Of a DNA stretch of 64,000 nucleotides, positions 48,239-56,256 are shown piece by piece. Position numbers and translations under genes: made by a program. The notes below the pieces were generated by a model. That model was not told where the DNA came from. It saw only the letters and a list, made by a program, of their open reading frames with translations, and ran no database searches. The stretch lies in the NCBI GenBank assembly GCA_017521295.1, contig JAFXDF010000068.1, positions 1 to 64,000 of the forward strand, read 5' to 3'. This stretch comes from Clostridia bacterium (GTDB lineage: Bacteria > Bacillota > Clostridia > Oscillospirales > Butyricicoccaceae). Within the stretch, counting starts at the first letter, position 1, and each line of letters starts with the position of its first letter.

Positions 48239-48792
48239 TTCTTGGTTTCCTCCACGATGCGGCCGATGGCCTCTTCCAGATTGGAGACCACCTCTTCGGT
48301 GAAATAGAAGCCACCGCCGGTGGTGGACTGGGTGGCCTTCCAGATCAGATAGGCCGTCAGCAGCGCCAGGGCGGCAAAGGTGGACCAGTACAGGGCTTTA
48401 AAGATCTTCCGGGTGCGGCCCTCGTGGATCTTGTGATGCTTGTCAGGGGAATAATTGCCGTACAGATAGCAGGGCTCTTCCTGGCCGATGAGGGTACACC
48501 AGCGGGTGTCGCAGGCGGCGGCCTTTTTCATATGGTCGTCAAAGACCCCCTGCCACCGCTCGTTGAGCTTGGCCGACACAAGGCCAAAGGCGGCCAGCAA
48601 ACCGGCCACAATGGCGGCGATCACGTTGTTTTCCAGACCGAACACCACCGCCACGGCACCGATGACCATGGCGATATAAATGGAGGTGAAGGTCAGCCGC
48701 TCGTTCTCCACATGGCGGGCGTGGTTGAGATTTTCGCTGACACAGTGCTGGAGATAGGCGATCTGTTCGGCTCTGCGGTCGATTTCGTTCAT
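48235..48792 (-). CDS. Hypothetical membrane protein with paired N-terminal helices
   Basis: A 185-residue protein that I do not recognise. A charged helix (residues 1-32) precedes two membrane helices forming a hairpin (about 34-52 and 57-73). A soluble stretch with Cys and His follows, then a third helix (about 131-149) and a short amphipathic tail. The layout recalls small SLATT-like two-helix membrane proteins, without a clear match. It lies between ptb and the HAD gene, coupled to the latter. ATG 48792 has a GAGGGACC site. Confidence 0.65.
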   Translation of the reverse strand: MNEIDRRAEQIAYLQHCVSENLNHARHVENERLTFTSIYIAMVIGAVAVVFGLENNVIAAIVAGLLAAFGLVSAKLNERWQGVFDDHMKKAAACDTRWCTLIGQEEPCYLYGNYSPDKHHKIHEGRTRKIFKALYWSTFAALALLTAYLIWKATQSTTGGGFYFTEEVVSNLEEAIGRIVEETKK

Positions 48793-48813
48793 AACGGTCC
48801 CTCGTTTCTCTCT

Positions 48814-49719
48814 TTAAGCTCTGGCGATGACGGCGCCCAGGGCGATGGAGGCCAGCTTGCTGTCGGCGCTGTCCGAACGGGACACCAGGATGATGGGCAC
48901 CCGGGCACCGATGATGAGGCCGGCCGCCCGACAGCCTGTGAGGCACAGGGCGGTCTTGTAGATGGCGTTGCCCATCTCGTAGTTGGTCACCAGAAGCAGG
49001 TCGGCGTCGCCGGCGCCGGGGGCGTCAAAGTGCTTGTGGGCGCAGGCGTCCTTGCTGAGGGCCAGGTCCACCGACACCGGGCCGATGACGTCCATGTTGT
49101 ACTTCTGCCACTTTTCGGTCATTTGGGTCAGTTCAAAGGCGTCCACCGTGCTCTGGATCTTGGGGTTTACCGTTTCGGCGCCGCAGACGCAGGCGGCGTG
49201 GATGCGCTCATAGCCCAGCTTGTGGAGCACCCCGGCGGCGTTGTCCAGAATCTGCACCTTTTTGTCCAGATCGGGGAAGGTGTTCATGCCGCCATCGGAC
49301 ATGAGGATCATCTTGTGGTAACCGGGGGTCTCAAAGAGCATCACATGGCTCAAAAGGCTGTCGGTGCGCAGGTTGGCCTCCTTGTCCAGCACGGCCCGCA
49401 TCAGGTCGGCGGTGCCCAGAATGCCCTTCATCAGGAAGTGGGCCCGGCCCTGGGTCACCAGGGCCACGGCGGCCTTGGCACAGTCCACGTCGGAATCGGC
49501 GGGAACGATCTCGTAGTCGGCGGGGTTTTCGCCCACGTCGGTGAGCATTCTGGCGATCACATCGGCATGGCCCACCAGAATGGGAGTGACGATGCCCTCC
49601 CGTTTGGCGGCGGAAACCGCCTCGATGACGGCGGTATCGTGGGCGGCGGCCACCGCCACCACGCCGGATGCGCCCGATCTTGCCGCCCGAATGACGGCGT
49701 CCAGAGAATTCAAAGCCAT
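48814..49719 (-). CDS. ptb: Phosphate butyryltransferase
   Basis: Exchanges CoA for phosphate on butyryl-CoA, feeding butyrate kinase for ATP. A 301-residue member of the phosphate acetyl/butyryltransferase fold: AHDTAVIEAVSAAKREGIVT, LMKGILGTADLMRAVLD, GGMNTFPDLDKKVQIL, VIGPVSVDLALSKDAC, LLLVTNYEMGNAIYK and GLIIGARVPIILVSRSDSA. Size and the buk neighbour favour butyryl over acetyl. It starts 11 bases after buk with a GGAGGCG site. A branched-chain acyl substrate is possible. Confidence 0.92.
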   Translation of the reverse strand: MALNSLDAVIRAARSGASGVVAVAAAHDTAVIEAVSAAKREGIVTPILVGHADVIARMLTDVGENPADYEIVPADSDVDCAKAAVALVTQGRAHFLMKGILGTADLMRAVLDKEANLRTDSLLSHVMLFETPGYHKMILMSDGGMNTFPDLDKKVQILDNAAGVLHKLGYERIHAACVCGAETVNPKIQSTVDAFELTQMTEKWQKYNMDVIGPVSVDLALSKDACAHKHFDAPGAGDADLLLVTNYEMGNAIYKTALCLTGCRAAGLIIGARVPIILVSRSDSADSKLASIALGAVIARA

Positions 49720-49730
49720 AGCGCGCCTCC

Positions 49731-50792
49731 TTAGAACTTTCTGGCCTGCTCTTCGCCCCGGAGCACCCGCAGGGCGCCCTGGGCCAGAGACAGCATCTCG
49801 TTTTCGCCGGGGAGGATCATGATGGGGGCGATCTTTTTCACATATTCCTCGATGGCGGCGGGCAGGCGCTTGGAATAGGCCATGCCGCCGGTGAGGACAA
49901 TGGCGTCCACGTCAAACTTCAGCACGGCAGACATGGAGCCGATGTCCCGGCTCAGCTGGTACACCATGGCGTCGAAGATCAGTTTGGCCTTTTGGTTGCC
50001 CTCTTCAAAGGCCATGCGCTCCACGTCACGGAAGTCCCGGGTGCCCAGATAGGACACCACGCCGGAGTTGGTCTCCAGCTGACGGAGGATCTCGGCCTGG
50101 GTCTTGCCGGAATGGAAGCAGTAATCCACTACCTGCTGCACCGGCAGGTTGCCGGCACGGTCCATGGAGAAGCAACCCTCGTCAAAGACGTTGTTGACCT
50201 CTACCATACGGCCCTTCTGATGGGCGGCTGTGGTGACGCCGCCGCCCAGGTGGGCCACCACGAAGTTGCACTGGTCATAGGTCTTGCCCAGCATGGCGGC
50301 CGCCTTGCGGGCCATGCTGCGGTGGTTGAGGGCGTGGACAAAGCTGACACGCTCCATCTCGGCAAAGCCGGTGACACGGGCCACATCGGGCAGCTCGTCC
50401 ACCGAAACGGGGTCCACGAAGTAGGCGGGGATGTCGGTGCCCTTTGTCAGCTCCCAGGCCAGCAGGCTGCCCAGGTTAGCGGCGTGCTCCTTGCGGGCGT
50501 GGTGAAGCATCTCATCCACCACATCCTCATCGATGCGGTAGGTGCCGGCCACCACCGGCTTGGTAAAGCCGCCCCGGGCGGAGACGGCCTCCAGCTCGGA
50601 CAGGGGGAAGCCCGCCTTGTCCAGCGCGGCGCGGATCATTGCCAGGCGGTACTCCAGCTGATCCAGCACACCGGGGAAGGGCGCCAGGTCGGCGGGGGTG
50701 TGGCTGATGGATTCGGTATAGATGGGATTTTCGTCCTGATAGATGGCGATCTTGGTGGAAGTGGAACCGGGATTGATGACCAGAATTTCCAT
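49731..50792 (-). CDS. buk: Butyrate kinase
   Basis: Makes ATP and butyrate from butyryl phosphate. A 353-residue ASKHA-fold acid kinase: ILVINPGSTSTKIAIYQDE (phosphate 1), RGGFTKPV, VVAHLGGGVTTAAH (phosphate 2), YLGTRDFRDVERM and IVLTGGMAYSKRL (adenosine site). The ATG at 50792 has a GGAGGGC site and gives the standard N-terminus. First gene of a probable operon buk-ptb-membrane protein-HAD, transcribed from the promoter at 50835-50863. Branched-chain acids are an alternative substrate. Confidence 0.94.
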   Translation of the reverse strand: MEILVINPGSTSTKIAIYQDENPIYTESISHTPADLAPFPGVLDQLEYRLAMIRAALDKAGFPLSELEAVSARGGFTKPVVAGTYRIDEDVVDEMLHHARKEHAANLGSLLAWELTKGTDIPAYFVDPVSVDELPDVARVTGFAEMERVSFVHALNHRSMARKAAAMLGKTYDQCNFVVAHLGGGVTTAAHQKGRMVEVNNVFDEGCFSMDRAGNLPVQQVVDYCFHSGKTQAEILRQLETNSGVVSYLGTRDFRDVERMAFEEGNQKAKLIFDAMVYQLSRDIGSMSAVLKFDVDAIVLTGGMAYSKRLPAAIEEYVKKIAPIMILPGENEMLSLAQGALRVLRGEEQARKF

Positions 50793-50834
50793 ATCAAAGC
50801 CCTCCTGCGGCAAATTTAGTCCATATGTAATTTT

Positions 50835-50863
50835 ATTTTATAATGTATGAAGAGGATTGTCAA
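50835..50863 (-). promoter_or_regulatory. Promoter of the buk-ptb operon
   Basis: TTGACA (50863-50858), 17-base spacer, TAAAAT (50840-50835) on the minus strand. Confidence 0.72.
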
Positions 50864-50977
50864 CGAAAAGACAAAGTCTGCCAGTATCCGCCCTTGATTA
50901 CGGCTGAAAATTGTGCTATCGTGTAAAATGAAGGAATGTGCGAAAAAATTCTTTTTTTAAAAAATTTTTGAAAAACG

Positions 50978-51006
50978 TGTGACCTCGGGCCGGGGTCATC
51001 CGTGTT
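50978..51006 (+). promoter_or_regulatory. Candidate ECF-type promoter of the sigma factor operon
   Basis: TGTGACC (50978-50984), 16 bases, CGTGTT (51001-51006), after a run of A/T tracts. AAC- or ACC-containing -35 and CGT-type -10 boxes are typical of ECF sigma targets, so this could be autoregulatory. The call rests on one site only. Confidence 0.4.
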
Positions 51007-51024
51007 ACAGACAGGAGGCAAGCG

Positions 51025-51519
51025 ATGGCACCCCAGGAACGCATCGGTCGTGCATACGACCTGTACGGCGCACAGCTGTACCGTGTGGCCTTTTCCCTGC
51101 TGCAGAGCCGGGAAAGCGCCGAGGACGCGGTGCAGGACGCCTTTGCCCGGTATCTGACCTATGACAAGCCCTTCCGTGACGACGAGCACGAAAAGGCCTG
51201 GCTCATCCGGGTGACCATCAACCGCTGCCGGGACCTGCAGAGAGCGGGCACGGTGCGGGCTTATACCCCCCTGGAGGATCTGCTGCATCATCCCGGTCAG
51301 CCCGACGACGGCTGGCAGGAGGGTCAGCCGGTGCTGCAGGCGGTGCTGGCGCTGCCGGAGAAATACCGGACGGTGCTGGTGCTCCACGGGCTGGAGGGCC
51401 AGCCGGTGGATGTGATCGCCTCCGAGCTGCGCGTTACCCCCTCTGCCGTAAAAATGCGGCTGAAACGGGGGCGGGAAATGCTGCAGCAGGCCCTTGCAAA
51501 GGAGGACATCCATGTTTGA
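51025..51519 (+). CDS. ECF-type RNA polymerase sigma factor
   Basis: A 164-residue sigma-70 family factor. Region 2 is about residues 8-75 (LYGAQLYRVAFSLLQ, ESAEDAVQDAFARYL, EKAWLIRVTINRCRDLQR) and region 4 about 105-155 (LPEKYRTVLVLHGLEGQPVD, VTPSAVKMRLKRGREML). It would redirect RNA polymerase on an envelope signal. Start ATG 51025 has an AGGAGGC site. The gene overlaps the putative anti-sigma gene by 8 bases. It heads the operon of lipoproteins, MBOAT and DHHW. Confidence 0.94.
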   Translation: MAPQERIGRAYDLYGAQLYRVAFSLLQSRESAEDAVQDAFARYLTYDKPFRDDEHEKAWLIRVTINRCRDLQRAGTVRAYTPLEDLLHHPGQPDDGWQEGQPVLQAVLALPEKYRTVLVLHGLEGQPVDVIASELRVTPSAVKMRLKRGREMLQQALAKEDIHV

Positions 51520-51985
51520 CGAAAGCACAAAAGCTGCCTGGCAGGGCATCCAGCCCAGCCCGGAGCTGAAGGAAAAGGTGCTGCGGCAGCAGCCCAAAAA
51601 AGTGACGCCCTTCCCCGGAAATCTGGTAAAGACCGCCGCGGCCGTGGCCGCCTGTCTCATCATCGGTGTGAACGTGCTGGGTCTGGGTCAGCCGCTGGTG
51701 GAGGTCAACGGCCAGCCGGTGAGCCAGCCGATGGTGCTGCAAAGCGCAGCGGCCCTCAGCCGGGAAGTGTCGGCCCTGTCGGCCGATGAAGGCATCACGG
51801 TGGAACTGACAGCCGACGATGACACCGACCTTGCGGTGTCGGAGGGACGGCTGGAGGGCAACCTCTGGACGGTGGAGGCGCCGGGAGACTATCTCCTGCG
51901 GGCCATCAAGGGAAACAAGACCCAGTATTTCCTGCTGTCCTTTGACGCAGAGACCGGTCTCTGGACGCTGCGTCCCGAAAGTTAA
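51512..51985 (+). CDS. Putative membrane-bound anti-sigma factor
   Basis: A 157-residue protein with a cytoplasmic N-terminus of about 40 residues (MFDESTKAAWQGIQPSPELK), one membrane helix (about 47-64) and a roughly 90-residue extracytoplasmic domain. That layout and its 8-base overlap with the ECF sigma gene mark it as the likely anti-sigma partner. No zinc HxxxCxxC motif is present. ATG 51512 follows AAAGGAGG within the sigma gene. Confidence 0.75.
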   Translation: MFDESTKAAWQGIQPSPELKEKVLRQQPKKVTPFPGNLVKTAAAVAACLIIGVNVLGLGQPLVEVNGQPVSQPMVLQSAAALSREVSALSADEGITVELTADDDTDLAVSEGRLEGNLWTVEAPGDYLLRAIKGNKTQYFLLSFDAETGLWTLRPES

Positions 51986-52027
51986 GAAAACAATTTTAAA
52001 AAAATGATTATTTGGAGGAACATTACC

Positions 52028-52552
52028 ATGAAAAAGTTTATTTCTGTCATTCTGATGGCCGCTCTGGCCCTGTCCCTGTTTGCCGCCTGCGGCAAGGACG
52101 AAGCCCCCAAGGGCGCCGACCTGTCCGGCGAGACCTGCGAGGCTCTGGTCAACAAGATCTACGAGACCAAGATGCCCGAGTTCGCTCTGATGACCATGCC
52201 CGTTGACCTGGCCGATGCTGAGACCACCGCCTGGCTCACCGGCGTTTCCGATCCCGCTCTGCTGAAGGAAGCCGTTGTTTCCGAGTCCATGATGGGCTCC
52301 CAGGCCTACTCCCTGGTGATGGCCCGCGTCAACGACGCCGCCAAGGCCGAGGAAGTTGCCAACATGATGCTGGAGAACATCGATCCCGTCAAGTGGATCT
52401 GCGTCCAGGCCGATGACATCGACGCCGCCATCTACGGCGACCTGGTGCTGTTCGTCATGATCGACAGCCAGTTCGGCATCCCCGCCGCCGACTTCATCGG
52501 CGCTTTCAAGACCATCGCCGGCGGCAACCTGGACAAGGAGCTGTCCAAGTAA
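52028..52552 (+). CDS. DUF4358-like lipoprotein, copy 1
   Basis: A 174-residue lipoprotein (lipobox FAAC, Cys21) with a domain of about 140 residues. It is followed by a paralogue sharing MTMPVDLADA, TTAWLTGVSDPALL, QAYSLV.ARV.DAAKAEEVA, ML.NIDP.KWICV.ADDI and FIMIDSQ-type segments. I believe this is DUF4358, found in Firmicutes often beside MBOAT and DHHW genes, as here. Function unknown. ATG 52028 follows TTGGAGGAAC. It lies 42 bases after the anti-sigma gene. Confidence 0.8.
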   Translation: MKKFISVILMAALALSLFAACGKDEAPKGADLSGETCEALVNKIYETKMPEFALMTMPVDLADAETTAWLTGVSDPALLKEAVVSESMMGSQAYSLVMARVNDAAKAEEVANMMLENIDPVKWICVQADDIDAAIYGDLVLFVMIDSQFGIPAADFIGAFKTIAGGNLDKELSK

Positions 52553-52637
52553 GGGACGCCTGCTGTTTTCCCACGCGGGGCGGCTCTGCCGCCCCCTTTT
52601 CACGCCAATTTAGAGAGAAATCACGGAGGTATCTTCC

Positions 52638-53450
52638 ATGAAAAAGATCCTGGCCCTGCTGCTGAGCCTGACCATGCTGGCCTCTCTGGCCGCCTGCGGC
52701 AGCAATGAGCAGCCCGCCGAGACCCCCACCGAGCCCGCTACCCAGCCTTCCATTCTGCCGGCACCCGGCGATCTGACCAAGCCTGCCCCTCCTTATGAGA
52801 CCGGCACCGAGGCCTCCACCGAGGCTCCTACCGAGGCCCCCACCGAGGCTCCTACTGAGGCTCCCACTGAGGCTCCCACCGAGGCTCCTACCGAGGCTCC
52901 CACCGAGGCTCCTACCGAGGCTCCTACCGAGGCTCCTACCGAGGCTCCCACCGAGGCTCCCACCGAGGCTCCTACTGAGGCCCCTACTGAGGCCCCCACT
53001 GAGGCTCCTGCCGAACCCCAGATGCCCGTGGACACCCTGAGCCCCATGGTGGACCAGATCTATGCCATCAAGGGCCCCCAGTTCATGCACATGACCATGC
53101 CCGTTGACCTGGCCGATGCCGACACCACCGCCTGGCTCACCGGCGTTTCCGATCCCGCTCTGCTGACCGAGGCCGTTGTCAACGAGTCCATGATGGGCGC
53201 CCAGGCCTATTCTCTGGTGCTGGCCCGGGTCAAGGACGCCGCCAAGGCCGAGGAAGTCGCCCAGATGATGCTGGACAACATTGATCCCCGCAAGTGGATC
53301 TGTGTGGAGGCCGACGACATCGCCGCCGCCATCAAGGGCGACCTGGTGATGTTCATCATGATCGACAGCCAGATGGGCCTGCCTGCCGCCGACATGGTGG
53401 ATGCCTTCTCCCAGGTGGCCGGCGGTGTGGACAAGACCCTGTCCAAGTGA
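52638..53450 (+). CDS. DUF4358-like lipoprotein, copy 2, with Thr-Glu-Ala-Pro repeat linker
   Basis: A 270-residue paralogue of copy 1. After the lipobox (LAAC, Cys20) comes a Pro/Thr-rich stretch and then 17 tetrapeptide units, one TEAS and sixteen TEAP (residues 57-124), then the DUF4358-like domain (about 130-270). The linker would hold the domain well away from the membrane, perhaps across the wall. The stop TGA is also the first triplet of a hairpin attached to repeat copy i. ATG 52638 follows ACGGAGGTATC. Confidence 0.83.
   Translation: MKKILALLLSLTMLASLAACGSNEQPAETPTEPATQPSILPAPGDLTKPAPPYETGTEASTEAPTEAPTEAPTEAPTEAPTEAPTEAPTEAPTEAPTEAPTEAPTEAPTEAPTEAPTEAPTEAPAEPQMPVDTLSPMVDQIYAIKGPQFMHMTMPVDLADADTTAWLTGVSDPALLTEAVVNESMMGAQAYSLVLARVKDAAKAEEVAQMMLDNIDPRKWICVEADDIAAAIKGDLVMFIMIDSQMGLPAADMVDAFSQVAGGVDKTLSK
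52806..53009 (+). repeat. In-frame 12-bp minisatellite, 17 units
   Basis: ACCGAGGCTCCT-type units, 17 in a row, coding Thr-Glu-Ala-Pro (the first is Thr-Glu-Ala-Ser). Units differ only at synonymous third positions (ACC/ACT, CCT/CCC, GCT/GCC). A length change in steps of 12 keeps the frame, so the linker can vary by slippage. Confidence 0.95.
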
Positions 53451-53530
53451 CAGCCCTGCTGTCATCCTGAGCACAGCGAAGGATCTCCCCTGTCCGTCGG
53501 AGATTCTTCGGCTCCTGGCCTCAGAATGAC
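53448..53530. repeat. Dispersed palindromic repeat, copy i, with extra hairpin at the lipoprotein stop
   Basis: Core 53461-53530 has GTCATCCTGAG and CTCAGAATGAC ends. It is preceded by TGACAGC..GCTGTCA (53448-53464), whose first TGA is the stop of the DUF4358-like lipoprotein. Only 26 bases then separate it from the MBOAT start. Confidence 0.88.
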
Positions 53531-53556
53531 ACAACTTTTTTGAAAGGAGCGCATTT

Positions 53557-54945
53557 ATGCTCTTCTCCAGTATCCCTTTCGCCTATTATTTCCTGCCGGC
53601 AGTGCTGGTGCTGTATTTTCTGGTGCCCTTCCGGTTTAAAAATGCCGTTCTGCTGGCCTTCTCCCTGGTGTTTTACGGCTGGGGCGAGCCGGTCTATCTG
53701 ATCCTGATGACCCTGTCCATCCTGATGGGCTGGGTGTTCGGACTGCTCATCGGCAAATACCGGGGCACCAAACGGGCAAAGCTGTTCCTCACCGCTTCGG
53801 TGGTGACCTCCCTGGGCCTTTTGGGCTGGTTCAAGTACGCCGACTTCGCGGTGGAGAACCTCAACGCCCTGGGCCTGAATCTGGCTCTGCCCCGGGTGGC
53901 CCTGCCCATCGGCATCAGCTTTTACACCTTCCAGATCCTGAGCTACACCATCGACGTGTACCGTGGCAACGCCGAAAGCCAAAAATCTCTGGTGAACTTC
54001 GGCGCTTACGTGTCCATGTTCCCCCAGCTGATCGCCGGCCCCATCGTCCGCTATGCCGACGTGGCCCGTCAGCTGGAAAGCCGGGAGCACTCGGTGGAAA
54101 AGGCCAGCCTGGGCGTGCGGAGGTTTGTCATCGGCCTTGCCAAAAAGGTCCTCATCGCCAACCAGCTGGGTCAGCTCATCGAGCTGTACCGGGCATCCAG
54201 CCAGCCCTCGGTGCTGTTTGTGTGGATGTACGCCGCCGCCTTTGCCCTGCAGATCTATTTTGACTTCTCGGGCTACAGCTACATGGCCATCGGCCTGGGC
54301 AAGATCTTTGGCTTTGACCTGCTGGAAAACTTCAACTATCCCTTTATCTCCCGGAGCATTTCGGAGTTCTGGCGGAGATGGCACATGTCCCTGGGCGGCT
54401 GGTTCCGGGACTATGTGTATATCCCCCTGGGGGGCAACCGGGTGAAACCCCTGCGGTATGTGTTCAACGTGCTGGCCGTCTGGGCCCTCACCGGCCTGTG
54501 GCACGGCGCGGCCTGGAACTTCGTCCTGTGGGGCCTGCTGTTCGCCGCTTTGCTGACGGCGGAAAAGTTCCTGCTGGGCAAGGCCATGGCCAAGCTGCCC
54601 GGCTGGCTGGTGCGGGTGCCCATTCTGGTGGTGCTGCTCATCAGCTTTGTGCTGTTCAACGCCAGCTCCCTGTCCCAGGCCGCCGCCGACGTGGGCGGTA
54701 TGCTGGGTCTGGGCGGCCTGCCCGCCGTGTCGGCCGAGAGCCTCTACTACCTGCGCTCCTACGGCCTGCTGCTGGTGATGGCCGTGGTGGGCGCCACCCC
54801 TCTGGTGAAAAACCTGGCCCTGCGGCTGGAAAAGGGCAAGGCCTTTGCCATTCTGGAGCCTGTGGTGCTGTGCGCCCTGCTGCTGGCCGTCACCGCCTTT
54901 CTGGTGGGCGGCAGCTTCAACCCCTTCCTCTATTTCCGTTTCTAA
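53557..54945 (+). CDS. MBOAT-family O-acyltransferase (AlgI/DltB-like)
   Basis: A 462-residue membrane-bound acyltransferase with about 11 helices. The catalytic His lies in LTGLWHGAAWNFVLWG, and RRWHMSLGGWFRDYVYIPLGGN (quoted in part) and PIGISFYTFQILSY are AlgI-type motifs. It would pass acetyl or another acyl group from inside to an exported polymer with the DHHW protein. Start ATG 53557 follows GAAAGGAG, close to repeat copy i. The next gene is 12 bases on. Confidence 0.93.
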   Translation: MLFSSIPFAYYFLPAVLVLYFLVPFRFKNAVLLAFSLVFYGWGEPVYLILMTLSILMGWVFGLLIGKYRGTKRAKLFLTASVVTSLGLLGWFKYADFAVENLNALGLNLALPRVALPIGISFYTFQILSYTIDVYRGNAESQKSLVNFGAYVSMFPQLIAGPIVRYADVARQLESREHSVEKASLGVRRFVIGLAKKVLIANQLGQLIELYRASSQPSVLFVWMYAAAFALQIYFDFSGYSYMAIGLGKIFGFDLLENFNYPFISRSISEFWRRWHMSLGGWFRDYVYIPLGGNRVKPLRYVFNVLAVWALTGLWHGAAWNFVLWGLLFAALLTAEKFLLGKAMAKLPGWLVRVPILVVLLISFVLFNASSLSQAAADVGGMLGLGGLPAVSAESLYYLRSYGLLLVMAVVGATPLVKNLALRLEKGKAFAILEPVVLCALLLAVTAFLVGGSFNPFLYFRF

Positions 54946-54957
54946 GGAGGTGCCATC

Positions 54958-56058
54958 ATGAACGCCAAGAAAACCGCTTATCTCCGGCTGCTTCCGGTGG
55001 CCATCCTGTTCTGCGGCCTGTGCCTTTTTGCATGGCTCAAGCCGGCCGATGATTTTTCCCTCACCGAGCGCCGTCCCCTGGCCCAGATGCCAGAGCTCAA
55101 AGGCGACGAGGTGCTGTCCGGCGATTTTATGACCGATTTTGAGGACTACGCCACCGACCAGTTTCCCCTGCGGGAGCCCTTCCGCAAGCTGAAGTCCTTC
55201 ATCCAGTTCAACCTGCTGGGCCAGAAGGACGTGAACGACATCTATATCGCCCAGGGCTCGGCCGCCAAGATCGAGGATCCCTTCAACGAAAAGTGGGTGC
55301 AGCAGAACGCCCAGAAGCTGCAGGCCGTCTTTGAGAGCCACTTCCAGGCCGGCGGCAGCAAGGCCTTCTTCGCCCTCATCCCCGACAAGGGCTTTTACCT
55401 GGCCGACAAGTACGGCTACCCGGGCATGGACCACAAGGCCATGTGGGAGGCCGTGGAGCAGAACACCGGCTTTGCCCAGTGGATCGACCTCACCGGCAGG
55501 CTGGACATCACCGACTACTACACCACCGACAGCCACTGGCGTCAGGAGTGCATCGGAGAGGCCGCCCAGGCTCTGGCCGACGCTCTGGGGGTGGATATCT
55601 CCCAGGTCTATACCGAAAATCTGGCCCGGGAGGACTTCGCCGGTGTGTACGCCGGTCAGTCGGCCCTGCCCCTGCCTGCCGAGCCCATGTACTATCTGAC
55701 CTCGGAGGTGCTCAACGGCGCCACCGTATTCGATTTCGAGACCAACAAGACCACCGGCATCTACGACCTGGAGGAGCTGTGGGGCCGGGACCCCTATGAC
55801 CTGTTCCTGTCGGGCGCCGCCGCCCTGCAGGTCATCGAAAACCCCGCCTGTGACACCGGCCGGGAGCTGGTGATCTTCCGGGATTCCTTCGGAAGCAGCA
55901 TGGCGCCCCTGCTGGTGCCCGGCTACAGCAAGGTCACCCTGGTGGACCTGCGGTATTTCAGCTCCATGCTGCTGCCCCAGTTCGTGCCCGCCCAGGGCCA
56001 GGACGTTCTGTTCCTGCTGAGCCCCGGCATCCTCAACAGCGTGAATCTGATCAAATAA
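54958..56058 (+). CDS. DHHW-family protein (AlgJ/AlgX-like)
   Basis: A 366-residue secreted or membrane-anchored protein with one N-terminal hydrophobic segment (about 11-24). It has the SGNH/AlgX-like motif Thr-Asp-Ser-His-Trp (YYTTDSHWRQ) and, near the C-terminus, VIFRDSFGSSMAPLL with the probable catalytic Ser. In AlgJ/AlgX relatives these form the acetyltransferase triad that finishes the transfer started by MBOAT. Start ATG 54958 has a TAAGGAGGTG site. The final polymer is not known. Confidence 0.9.
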   Translation: MNAKKTAYLRLLPVAILFCGLCLFAWLKPADDFSLTERRPLAQMPELKGDEVLSGDFMTDFEDYATDQFPLREPFRKLKSFIQFNLLGQKDVNDIYIAQGSAAKIEDPFNEKWVQQNAQKLQAVFESHFQAGGSKAFFALIPDKGFYLADKYGYPGMDHKAMWEAVEQNTGFAQWIDLTGRLDITDYYTTDSHWRQECIGEAAQALADALGVDISQVYTENLAREDFAGVYAGQSALPLPAEPMYYLTSEVLNGATVFDFETNKTTGIYDLEELWGRDPYDLFLSGAAALQVIENPACDTGRELVIFRDSFGSSMAPLLVPGYSKVTLVDLRYFSSMLLPQFVPAQGQDVLFLLSPGILNSVNLIK

Positions 56059-56068
56059 CCCCAAAATA

Positions 56069-56206
56069 CCCCGCTGCAAACCCCTGTCATTCTGAGGCGA
56101 AAAGCCGAAGAATCTCCCCTAAACAGCAGAAGCTGCCAAAAACGGGAGATCCTTCGACTGCGCTCAGGATGACAGATGGGGTTTTGCCGCAGGGTCTTTT
56201 TTTTTA
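56069..56206 (+). terminator. Terminator with a repeat copy in its loop (end of MBOAT-DHHW operon)
   Basis: Left arm CCCCGCTGCAAACCCC (56069-56084) pairs imperfectly with GGGGTTTTGCCGCAGGG (56178-56194), followed by a long T-run (56196-56205). Palindromic repeat copy j fills the loop. Confidence 0.8.
56086..56173. repeat. Dispersed palindromic repeat, copy j
   Basis: An 88-bp copy with GTCATTCTGAGG and CTCAGGATGAC ends, and inner GAAGAATCTCCCC / GGGAGATCCTTC. It lies between the arms of the terminator at 56069-56206. Confidence 0.9.
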
Positions 56207-56256
56207 TCTTTTTCCGTGGTAAAATAAAATATAACCCTCAAAAAGGAGGATTTTTC

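Noticed and set aside
52806-53009. Regular short repeat that might be a CRISPR array
   Set aside because: Units are 12 bp, directly adjacent, without spacers, and code for Thr-Glu-Ala-Pro in frame inside a lipoprotein gene.
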